Of a stretch of DNA of 64,000 bases, positions 8,196-14,373 are shown in pieces; position 1 is the first letter of the stretch, and each line of letters begins with the position of its first letter. The notes beneath the pieces were generated by a model that worked only from the letters and a program-made list of their open reading frames with translations, was not told the DNA's origin and did no database searches. The stretch is from Kordiimonadaceae bacterium (lineage in GTDB: Bacteria; Pseudomonadota; Alphaproteobacteria; Sphingomonadales; Kordiimonadaceae). Location: NCBI GenBank assembly GCA_017640725.1, contig JAEPQB010000002.1, positions 682,001 through 746,000 of the forward strand, written 5' to 3'. The translations under genes were made by a program, and so were the position numbers.

Positions 8196-8222
8196 TTCCG
8201 GACCACGTAGATCGGTCCGGAA
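8196..8222. promoter_or_regulatory. 9 bp inverted repeat, candidate operator of XRE gene
   Basis: Perfect arms TTCCGGACC (8196-8204) and GGTCCGGAA (8214-8222) with a 9-base spacer lie in the 252 bp between the two divergent genes at 8076 and 8329. Two further copies of a related motif follow, TTCGAAAAAACCGA (from 8225) and TCCGAAAAAACCGA (from 8290), plus a reversed TTTTCCGATTTTTCCGG-like stretch just before (about 8186-8200). Repeated motifs before an XRE gene suggest autoregulation (inference). Confidence 0.5.
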
Positions 8223-8328
8223 TTTTCGAAAAAACCGAGCAATTTCAATGGCCCGATCCCCACCCGGCACCCGAAAACCCAAATTTCATTCCGAAAAAAC
8301 CGAACAGGGAATAACTAGGAGAAACATC

Positions 8329-9072
8329 ATGAATTCCCATCAATTCGACTTTCCTGAGGAAGCGCAAACACTCGGCGACAGGATCAAGTTTATCCGTGAT
8401 GACAAGGGCATCTCTAGGGAGCAGTTAGCCGGAAAAATCGGCGTATCACATCGTACGGTGGCTCACTATGAACAAGGCAGTTCAAGCCCCACAGTAGCGA
8501 TGCTTTATAAAATTGCCAATCGGCTAAGAGTGTCACCAATTGAGCTCGCTTTCGGCAAAAGCCAGACAACCAAACTACAAACTGAACAGAAGTATGAGCT
8601 GGATGAAAGCGGCAAACAGGTCTCTACAGCGATTGCAGAGATTATTGTGCTCCGAGAAAAAGGCTTTCCACTGGAAAAAACTGATGAAATTCAGACTTGG
8701 ATTGCAAACATTGTATCTTTGCGCAGGGATTTAAAAGAAGAAGACTGGATCCATTTGACTAATGGATATGATGTCGAATTTGAAGACTTGCTGGAGGATT
8801 TTGAAGGAGAAGAGTTGTCTAACTTATTGATGGTCAGACTAATTGACAAAGCCATTGTTGGACTAGCACTCGATCTACTTTCAAAAGACCAACTAGCTCA
8901 GATTATGCAGGTAGTGGAAGAAGACCCGCAATGTTGGGGCTTATTGGGCTATTCTTGGGAAAGCCTTGATGAAATAATAATTGCGGAGAACGTTCGGGCA
9001 CCATTCTACAAGTACTGTCTTGCCGGAAAAGAATTGCCTAACTCAATCGGTAAACGATCTTCAAGTGCATAG
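8329..9072 (+). CDS. XRE-family regulator with long C-terminal domain
   Basis: A 247-residue transcription factor. An HTH_3 domain covers about residues 15-77: LGDRIKFIRDDKGISREQLA, then GVSHRTVAHYEQG. The remaining 170 residues are acidic and helical, without recognised motifs. The frame is open far upstream, but the real start is the ATG at 8329, with AGGAG 8-9 bases before it and the HTH beginning soon after. Repeated operator-like motifs lie directly upstream. It probably controls the lysogeny-like state of the element or its own transcription (inference). Confidence 0.82.
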   Translation: MNSHQFDFPEEAQTLGDRIKFIRDDKGISREQLAGKIGVSHRTVAHYEQGSSSPTVAMLYKIANRLRVSPIELAFGKSQTTKLQTEQKYELDESGKQVSTAIAEIIVLREKGFPLEKTDEIQTWIANIVSLRRDLKEEDWIHLTNGYDVEFEDLLEDFEGEELSNLLMVRLIDKAIVGLALDLLSKDQLAQIMQVVEEDPQCWGLLGYSWESLDEIIIAENVRAPFYKYCLAGKELPNSIGKRSSSA

Positions 9073-9110
9073 AGGCCTTCTTGGCTGCTTACCAGCTAAA
9101 CGACACCAGT

Positions 9111-9140
9111 CAGATTGTAGCAACCAATCGCAACAATCTG
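9111..9140. repeat. 8 bp inverted repeat after the first XRE gene
   Basis: CAGATTGT (9111-9118) and ACAATCTG (9133-9140) are separated by 14 bases. No T-run follows, so it is a weak terminator candidate at best; it may be a protein-binding site. Confidence 0.35.
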
Positions 9141-9232
9141 GCTGCAGAAGCGAAGACATGTTGATGTTGGTTTTAGGAATTGAGCTGAATCGTTTTTGAC
9201 AATCGTTTTCCGAAAAATTCTTCATAACGATC

Positions 9233-9281
9233 TTGACTTAGTATTTATTTTTTGTACTTATTGTATCACTTTTTAATACAA
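9233..9281 (+). promoter_or_regulatory. promoter and operator-like repeat of second XRE gene
   Basis: TTGACT (9233-9238) and TACTTA (9255-9260) have 16 bp spacing and sit 33 bp before the ATG. The inverted repeat TTGTAT (9261-9266) / ATACAA (9276-9281) overlaps the expected transcription start, where a repressor would block initiation. Sequence-based only. Confidence 0.45.
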
Positions 9282-9292
9282 GAATATAAGAT

Positions 9293-9796
9293 ATGAATGC
9301 TAATTCAGTAGAAATTCCAACGTTAGGACAGGTCTTGCGAGGTGCGAGAGAGGCCAAAGGCGTCTCCAGAACAGCCATGGCAAAGCTGACCGGAATAAAC
9401 CTGAATTCACTTGCTAAATACGAGAAAGCCGGATCAAGAAACGGACAATTCCCCCCTTTGGCTATCCTGATCAAAATCATTGTTTTTTTGAAACTAGACC
9501 CACGCCTAGCACTCATTTCAGCTGCGGAAACTAACGAGGATGCAAAACAGCTTCTGGAAGTGTCCGCACTCAACTCCAGTGATGAGTTTCTTGGAGGGCT
9601 ATTTGGCTCGCAAATTTTAAGAGCTGAGAGGGAATTTAGCACCGCGTGGTTGCATCAATTGTTCGGCGAGTTTGCACAGCAGCATGACTACAATCACAAA
9701 AAAGGCTCAGAGGTAGATTTGCCGTCCCCTCTGAGCCCTGATCCACAATCAACACCCATCGGAAAACAGGAGAAGGAAAGTGGAAGCACAAACTAG
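9293..9796 (+). CDS. XRE-family regulator, second copy
   Basis: A 167-residue protein with an HTH_3 domain at about residues 11-72: LGQVLRGAREAKGVSRTAMA, then GINLNSLAKYEKAG. It ends in a charged, proline-rich tail. It is not closely similar to the XRE protein at 8329-9072 outside the HTH. The ATG at 9293 lies just after an operator-like palindrome, with little ribosome-site sequence. Its 3' end overlaps the excisionase-like gene by 17 bases, so it is probably cotranscribed with the excisionase and integrase and may control them. Confidence 0.82.
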   Translation: MNANSVEIPTLGQVLRGAREAKGVSRTAMAKLTGINLNSLAKYEKAGSRNGQFPPLAILIKIIVFLKLDPRLALISAAETNEDAKQLLEVSALNSSDEFLGGLFGSQILRAEREFSTAWLHQLFGEFAQQHDYNHKKGSEVDLPSPLSPDPQSTPIGKQEKESGSTN

Positions 9797-10145
9797 TCCT
9801 CCAGATGAAATTGCACAAGCCCTTGAAGCTCTCCCGCTCTTTATGAGTGTGAAACAAGCCGCCACTTTTCTGAACATTCACCCTGAGACGGTTAGGAAGA
9901 TGGGCAAATGTGGTGAGCTCACGGTGATACGCCCTAAAGGTCGCCAGATGCGCGTTCCACGATCTGCAATTGCGAAATACCTGGAGATAAATATATGTCA
10001 CGCCCAAGGCAGGGACCACGGCTTGTCCGCGTGTCCGGAAAAGACAACTGGTACATTAAAGACGGAACTGTCCGCGGTAAAAACGGACGCAGCTTCCAGC
10101 TTTCGACAGGAACTGACAATCGGGAGGAAGCTGAATGCTTTCTAG
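9780..10145 (+). CDS. excisionase-like HTH_17 DNA-binding protein
   Basis: A 121-residue protein. Residues about 21-70 form a MerR/excisionase-type winged HTH: LFMSVKQAATFLNIHPETVR, then RPKGRQMRVPRSAIAKYLE. Such proteins bend attachment-site DNA and bias the integrase towards excision. The GTG start has a clear AGGAGAAGGAA ribosome site; an ATG at 9843 would give a shorter form. The gene overlaps the integrase start by 151 bp, and its last 50 residues are encoded entirely inside the integrase reading region, so that tail may be dispensable. The position just before the integrase supports the call. Confidence 0.75.
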   Translation: MEAQTSPPDEIAQALEALPLFMSVKQAATFLNIHPETVRKMGKCGELTVIRPKGRQMRVPRSAIAKYLEINICHAQGRDHGLSACPEKTTGTLKTELSAVKTDAASSFRQELTIGRKLNAF

Positions 10146-11065
10146 CTTCCTACATAGCCCGGAAGGCTATCCCTGCCCAACCCACAATTTCTCAGCTACT
10201 AGAGATAAGGCTAGAGGACATGAGGGCACGCAAGGTGCGTCGGGTGCCGACCGTAGAGTACGCGCACAAGGCACTCCGCAAACATTTCGGAAACTTACGC
10301 CCCGAACAGCTTTCGTTGCCACTTCTGAGCCGCTTCCGCGAGCAATACAACTACGTGCCTGCAATGTTGAGGGAATATCTTTTGGAGATGAAAACAACAC
10401 TCCAAATGGCAGTGAACCACAACATTATAGACCGAGCTCCTCCAATACTGTTGCCACCCAAAAGCCCGCCAAGGGACAGATTTCTGACCAAGAAAGAAGC
10501 AGAAGCATTGTGGAACGCGGCCTACTCTGCGCACGTGAAGCTATTCATTCAACTGTCCCTCGTGACCGGAGCAAGGAAGGAGGCGCTCCTTCAACTCACT
10601 TGGGATCGAGTAAACCTGATCGACGCCCGGATCGACTTCAACGATCCAAACAGACCGATCACCAACAAACGCCGGCCCCTGTCTCCAATTACCCAAGAAA
10701 CGGTTGCGACCTTGAAAACAGCAAAACAGTTCGCCGAAACGAGTCACGTGATCGAGTTCAACGGAAAACCGTTAAAAGATATCAAGAAGGGGTTTGCTCT
10801 CGCCGCCCAAAAGGCAGGCTTAGAGGGTGTCACGCCGCACACTCTGAAACATACCGCCATTTCGTGGCTAGCGCAGGGCGGTCGCCCGATAGAAGGCATT
10901 TCAGCTATGACCGGCACCAACGCAAACACTGTAAGGCGCATCTATCAGAAATTCGCACCAGAATATCTGCAAGAAGAGGCGGAAATACTGGCGAAAGCCA
11001 CCAGTTTCGCAACTCAGTTTGCCAAACTAACGGAAACATCTCCGGACACGGAGGGAGCACAATGA
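9995..11065 (+). CDS. tyrosine recombinase (integrase)
   Basis: A 356-residue phage-type integrase that would recombine attP with the tRNA-Val gene. It has an N-terminal arm-binding region (1-60), a core-binding SAM-like domain (about 62-145) and a catalytic domain. Visible catalytic positions: R194 in TGARKEALLQLTW, K225 in NKRRPLSP, H282 in HTLKHTAISWL, and nucleophile Y317 in RIYQKF. The second arginine is replaced by K285, and the usual GH of box III is G307-T308; such replacements occur in some integrase clades. GGAG stands 8 bases before the ATG. The gene ends 26 bp before attR, next to the target tRNA. Confidence 0.92.
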   Translation: MSRPRQGPRLVRVSGKDNWYIKDGTVRGKNGRSFQLSTGTDNREEAECFLASYIARKAIPAQPTISQLLEIRLEDMRARKVRRVPTVEYAHKALRKHFGNLRPEQLSLPLLSRFREQYNYVPAMLREYLLEMKTTLQMAVNHNIIDRAPPILLPPKSPPRDRFLTKKEAEALWNAAYSAHVKLFIQLSLVTGARKEALLQLTWDRVNLIDARIDFNDPNRPITNKRRPLSPITQETVATLKTAKQFAETSHVIEFNGKPLKDIKKGFALAAQKAGLEGVTPHTLKHTAISWLAQGGRPIEGISAMTGTNANTVRRIYQKFAPEYLQEEAEILAKATSFATQFAKLTETSPDTEGAQ

Positions 11066-11091
11066 ACTCAAACGATTGGGAAACAAGGGTT

Positions 11092-11142
11092 TTCAAATGG
11101 TGGTCGGTATTGGGTTCGAACCAACGACCTCTTCGATGTCAA
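11092..11142. repeat. attR: 51 bp repeat overlapping tRNA-Val
   Basis: This is identical to 1795-1845. It includes 6 bp beyond the CCA end and tRNA nucleotides 76 back to 32, so strand exchange near the anticodon loop restores an intact tRNA. This is the standard pattern for integrases that use the anticodon-stem region as crossover site. Confidence 0.93.
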
Positions 11143-11173
11143 CGAAACGCTCTACCAACTGAGCTAACCGACC
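11098..11173 (-). tRNA. tRNA-Val (anticodon GAC)
   Basis: A 76-nt cloverleaf can be folded by eye. The acceptor stem is GGTCGGT/ACCGACC with discriminator A and an encoded CCA. The D-arm begins GCTC, the anticodon stem is TTTCG/CGAAG with loop TTGACAT (anticodon G34-A35-C36, reading GUC), and the T-arm carries GTTCGAAC. Nucleotides 1-31 come from the host side and 32-76 from the element side of the junction. It is the integration target of the element to its left. Confidence 0.95.
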
Positions 11174-11328
11174 GTGCCATTTGCAAATTGGCGCAGGGCG
11201 CGCCAACGGGAAGACTGTATAAAACGCACCTTTTCGCCGTGCAAGTGGAAAATCGATGCAGAAAATGCAATTCAGCTGCGGCGCCCTGCCGCTCGACAGC
11301 ACTATGGCAATACGCTAAAACCGGCACC

Positions 11329-11667
11329 ATGAAATTCGTTCAACATCTCTTGCTGGTGGCGTCCCTCGTGTTCGCAAGCTGCCAATGCGTGACGGCGGCT
11401 GAGCCGACTTATGGCGCGGATATGGCCATGGAAGACTGCCATGACGCGCCAGCAGTTGAGGTGATGAGCGATGACTGCTGCGAGCAGGACGCAACCACAA
11501 CGAAGGTGGAACTGCCTAAAAAACATAGCGGTTTGGACGCTACTGCAATTACACCACCCTCTGCCGCCAAACCTGTTGCCAATCGGGCCGCGTTCGATTT
11601 TGAGCGAAGACGCGGGCCACCCCGGCATGCCACCCCCACAGAAAAGTTTGACTGTCTCCGGATTTGA
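11329..11667 (+). CDS. small secreted Cys-rich protein of metal operon
   Basis: A 112-residue protein with an N-terminal signal peptide (MKFVQHLLLVASLVFASC); cleavage could be after VTA-A, or at a lipobox-like FASC. A metal-ligand-like cluster follows: MAMEDCHDAP, then MSDDCCEQD (about 36-55). The rest is low-complexity, with a basic C-terminus. The reading frame continues upstream through the tRNA, but only this part is plausible. It lies 43 bp before the TolC-like gene and multicopper oxidase, so a copper or other metal sensing or binding role is likely. CopL-like proteins have a similar layout (family knowledge); the assignment is tentative. Confidence 0.65.
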   Translation: MKFVQHLLLVASLVFASCQCVTAAEPTYGADMAMEDCHDAPAVEVMSDDCCEQDATTTKVELPKKHSGLDATAITPPSAAKPVANRAAFDFERRRGPPRHATPTEKFDCLRI

Positions 11668-11710
11668 GATGGGCGATTTCGCCTAACTCTCAATTTCAGG
11701 AAACAGTTTT

Positions 11711-13054
11711 ATGTACCGACCAGTCACGGCCACCCTTGGCCTTCTTACCCTATTCACTGCTGCCTGCGCGCGCTATGAGCCCGACGCACGCTTGCCCGAT
11801 GTGCGCGCTGATGTTGCGAGCCGCACCGGCCTTGGCCTGCCTGCCGAATTGCAGGCTTCCCCCACGCCCTTTTCTGGCGAACTATCACCAGACGACGCCG
11901 CGCGCATGGCGCTGCAGTTCAACCCCAACCTGCATGCGGCTCTTGAGGATTTGAACGTGGCCACCGCGCGCGAAGTGCAGGCAGGCTTGCTCATTAACCC
12001 GACACTCGGTGGGCAAATCCTGTTTGAGGAAGACGGTGTGCGCCCGATGCTTGATTTTGGCCTGGCGTTTGAGCTGGGGCGTTTGCTGACGCGCGGCAGA
12101 CGCATGAGACTAACCACGGCAGAGCGCGAGCAGGTAGAGGCAGAAGTGACCGAAGCCATCGTGCAAACAATGGTGGAGGCGCGAGCGGCTACAATCAGCC
12201 TTTGGGCAGCGGAACAGCAGCTTGCCCTGCAGAGTGAGGTGGTCACAGTGCATGAAGCCGCGGCGAACGCGGCACAAATCCTGTCTGATGCTGGCAATTT
12301 CACCGCCGGTGATCTTGCCATGCACCGGCGCGCCCTCGTGCAAAGTCGCTTTGCGCTTGGTCAGGCACAGTTGGCGCGCATCGATGCGCTTGAAGCGCTG
12401 TCAAACGTGACCGGCACAATCATTTCAGCCGACGCGTCGGCAATCCTGGAGGCCATGAGCACCTTCACGAACGAAGAGGCCTTCATCAAAACTACGCTCG
12501 AAAACAGTTTAACCCTCAAGGCAGAGCGCAAGCGCATTGAAGCCCTCGGCATTCAAGTTGGTCTCGCCAACGTGTCCGTGTGGCTGGATGGGCTCGAAGC
12601 AGAAGCGGCGTTTGAGCGCGAAGAAGACGACACCGCCGCCGGGTTTGGCGCAACGCTCAGTCTGCCCATATTTGACGGAGGCAGGGCACGCACGGGTGCC
12701 GCGCGGGCAGCACTGGAAGCTGCAGAGCTTCGCTACCGGGCACTGGCTTTTGCAGTCGCCAACCGGGCGCGGGCCATCCTTGGCATGTTAGAGGTGGCGA
12801 AAACAGCGGCCAATGACCTCTCGCCGGATTTGCTTGTGCAAACTGGAAACGAGTTTGATTTCGAACAGCGCCAGCTGAATGGCATGCAGATCGGACCGCT
12901 AGGTCTTTTGGCCGCGAAAGCTAAGCAGCTTGAAAACCAGATCGCAGCGGTCGAGATGCAGCAACTCTGGGCGCTCACCAGCATACAGGCAGACGCCTTG
13001 AAATCCGGGGTGGCCCTGCACGGTCTAACCGACACTGAGGAGACTGAGCGATGA
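11711..13054 (+). CDS. TolC-family outer-membrane lipoprotein
   Basis: A 447-residue outer-membrane efflux channel of the TolC/CusC type. A lipoprotein signal peptide ends in LFTAAC. Two repeated helical-hairpin halves follow, with the family features SPDDAARMALQFNPNL near residue 60, GLLINPTL near 92 and SLPIFDGGRARTGAARAALE near 318-337. It is translationally coupled to the multicopper oxidase (ATGA overlap). No RND pump or membrane-fusion protein lies alongside, so it either serves a pump encoded elsewhere or works in a reduced copper operon. AGGAAAC precedes the ATG. Confidence 0.87.
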   Translation: MYRPVTATLGLLTLFTAACARYEPDARLPDVRADVASRTGLGLPAELQASPTPFSGELSPDDAARMALQFNPNLHAALEDLNVATAREVQAGLLINPTLGGQILFEEDGVRPMLDFGLAFELGRLLTRGRRMRLTTAEREQVEAEVTEAIVQTMVEARAATISLWAAEQQLALQSEVVTVHEAAANAAQILSDAGNFTAGDLAMHRRALVQSRFALGQAQLARIDALEALSNVTGTIISADASAILEAMSTFTNEEAFIKTTLENSLTLKAERKRIEALGIQVGLANVSVWLDGLEAEAAFEREEDDTAAGFGATLSLPIFDGGRARTGAARAALEAAELRYRALAFAVANRARAILGMLEVAKTAANDLSPDLLVQTGNEFDFEQRQLNGMQIGPLGLLAAKAKQLENQIAAVEMQQLWALTSIQADALKSGVALHGLTDTEETER

Positions 13055-14373
13055 GCCTATCCCGCAGAGATACTTTCCGTCTCGGCGGCGCCCTTGCGCT
13101 GACAGGCCTTGCAGCACGTCAAGCCAGCGCCCAAAACGCGATTGCCGCCGCGCAGACCGTTGACCCGGAAGCCACATTCGAACCCGGCAAACCTGAAGTC
13201 GATTACCGGCCTGTTATCACTCCCAATGGCGCAACCCTGCCCTTCAAGGTGGTTGATGATGTGAAGGTCTTTCACCTGATCGCTGAAGAAGTGGACCATG
13301 TGTTTGCGCCCGGCCTAACGGCCCAATGCTGGGGCTATAATGGCCGTGTGCATGGCCCCACCATTGAGGCGGTCGAGGGCGACATTGTGCGCATCTATGT
13401 AACCAACCGCCTGCCAGCCGCCACCACCGTGCATTGGCACGGCGTGATTGTGCCAAGCGGCATGGACGGCGTGGGCGGCCTCAATCAGGCACCCATCGAA
13501 CCGGGGGAGACGTACCGATACGAGTTCAAACTCGTGCAGCATGGCACCTTCATGTACCACAGCCATCATGACGAGATGACCCAGATGGCGATGGGTATGC
13601 TGGGTATGATTGTGGTGCATCCGCGGGCCCCAAACGGGCCACTGCCGGACCGGGACTATGCCCTGATGATGAGCGAATGGTCGATTGAACCGGGCACGCG
13701 CAGGCCAGACCCGAACGAAATGACTGACTTCAACGTACTGACGTTCAACGCGCGGGCTTACCCCGGCACCGATGCGCTGGTGGCTGAAACTGGCGAGCGG
13801 GTTCGTATTCGTCTGGGCAACCTGTCGGCCATGGACCATCACCCCATTCACCTGCATGGCTATGCATTTCATGTTACTGAAACGGATGGTGGACCGATCC
13901 CCGAAAGCGCGCAGCATCCAGATACCACAGTACTGGTGCCAACAGGCGCCACCCGCACCATTGAGTTTGTGGCTGATAACCCTGGTGACTGGGCCATGCA
14001 TTGCCACATGACCCACCATGTGATGACGCAAATGGGTCATGACCTGGATCTACTGATCGGTGCCGACGGTGATGCGCTAAGGGAAGCCATCGCGCCCGCC
14101 CTTCCCGGCACCATGGTGATGGGCACAGACGGCATGGGTGACCATGGCAAGCACATTGGCATGGGGCATATGGCGGTGCCAGAAAACAGCACGCCCATGG
14201 TGGGCGCACGCGGCCCCATGGGTTACATCACCATGGGCGGCATGTTCACTATCCTGAAGGTGCGTGATGCTGTCGATGCGGACACAGGCGACAGCTGGTA
14301 CAACGAACAGCCCGAAAACCAGGCCAGGCTGGCAACCGCTACCGAGCTGGCCAAAGATGGCATAGAGACTTAG
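13051..14373 (+). CDS. Tat-exported multicopper oxidase
   Basis: A 440-residue periplasmic laccase-type oxidase that probably oxidises Cu(I) or phenolics with O2. A twin-arginine signal is visible (SRRDTFRLGG, then hydrophobic, then ASAQ). The four copper-ligand boxes are present in order: HWHG, HSHHDEMTQM, HPIHLHG and HCHMTHHVMTQM, giving type 1, 2 and 3 centres. The C-terminus is Met/His/Gly-rich (GMGDHGKHIGMGHM), as in copper-tolerance oxidases of the CopA/CueO kind. GAGGAG lies 8 bases before the start. The gene overlaps the TolC-like stop by 4 bp and the convergent IorB-like gene by 4 bp. Confidence 0.9.
   Translation: MSLSRRDTFRLGGALALTGLAARQASAQNAIAAAQTVDPEATFEPGKPEVDYRPVITPNGATLPFKVVDDVKVFHLIAEEVDHVFAPGLTAQCWGYNGRVHGPTIEAVEGDIVRIYVTNRLPAATTVHWHGVIVPSGMDGVGGLNQAPIEPGETYRYEFKLVQHGTFMYHSHHDEMTQMAMGMLGMIVVHPRAPNGPLPDRDYALMMSEWSIEPGTRRPDPNEMTDFNVLTFNARAYPGTDALVAETGERVRIRLGNLSAMDHHPIHLHGYAFHVTETDGGPIPESAQHPDTTVLVPTGATRTIEFVADNPGDWAMHCHMTHHVMTQMGHDLDLLIGADGDALREAIAPALPGTMVMGTDGMGDHGKHIGMGHMAVPENSTPMVGARGPMGYITMGGMFTILKVRDAVDADTGDSWYNEQPENQARLATATELAKDGIET

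Larger units (their letters stand above)
1795..11142. mobile_element. 9.3 kb integrative element in tRNA-Val
   Basis: The element is bounded by a perfect 51 bp direct repeat (1795-1845 and 11092-11142, offset 9297 bp). The right copy is the 3' part of an intact tRNA-Val gene. An integrase lies directly next to that tRNA, the usual layout for tyrosine-recombinase islands. Contents from left to right: HTH protein, four minus-strand membrane-protein genes, a Rep_trans-type initiator with a hairpin origin candidate, a fifth minus-strand membrane protein, two XRE regulators, an excisionase-like protein and the integrase. The DNA is visibly more A+T-rich than its flanks. No relaxase, coupling protein, coat or portal gene is seen, so it is not an obvious conjugative element or phage. 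A rolling-circle replicating integrative element or satellite fits best (inference). Confidence 0.9.

Noticed and set aside
7423-8328. 300-codon upstream extension of the first XRE gene
   Set aside because: It runs antisense through the membrane gene at 7462-8076 and through the operator-like repeats; AGGAG and the HTH fix the start at 8329.
1795-11142. Filamentous prophage
   Set aside because: A Rep_trans/RstA-like gene is present, but no coat, adsorption or Zot-type assembly genes are seen.
10135-11328. ORF running through the integrase gene and the tRNA into the small metal-operon protein
   Set aside because: Most of it is a shadow of the integrase and tRNA; only 11329-11667, which begins with a signal peptide, is credible.
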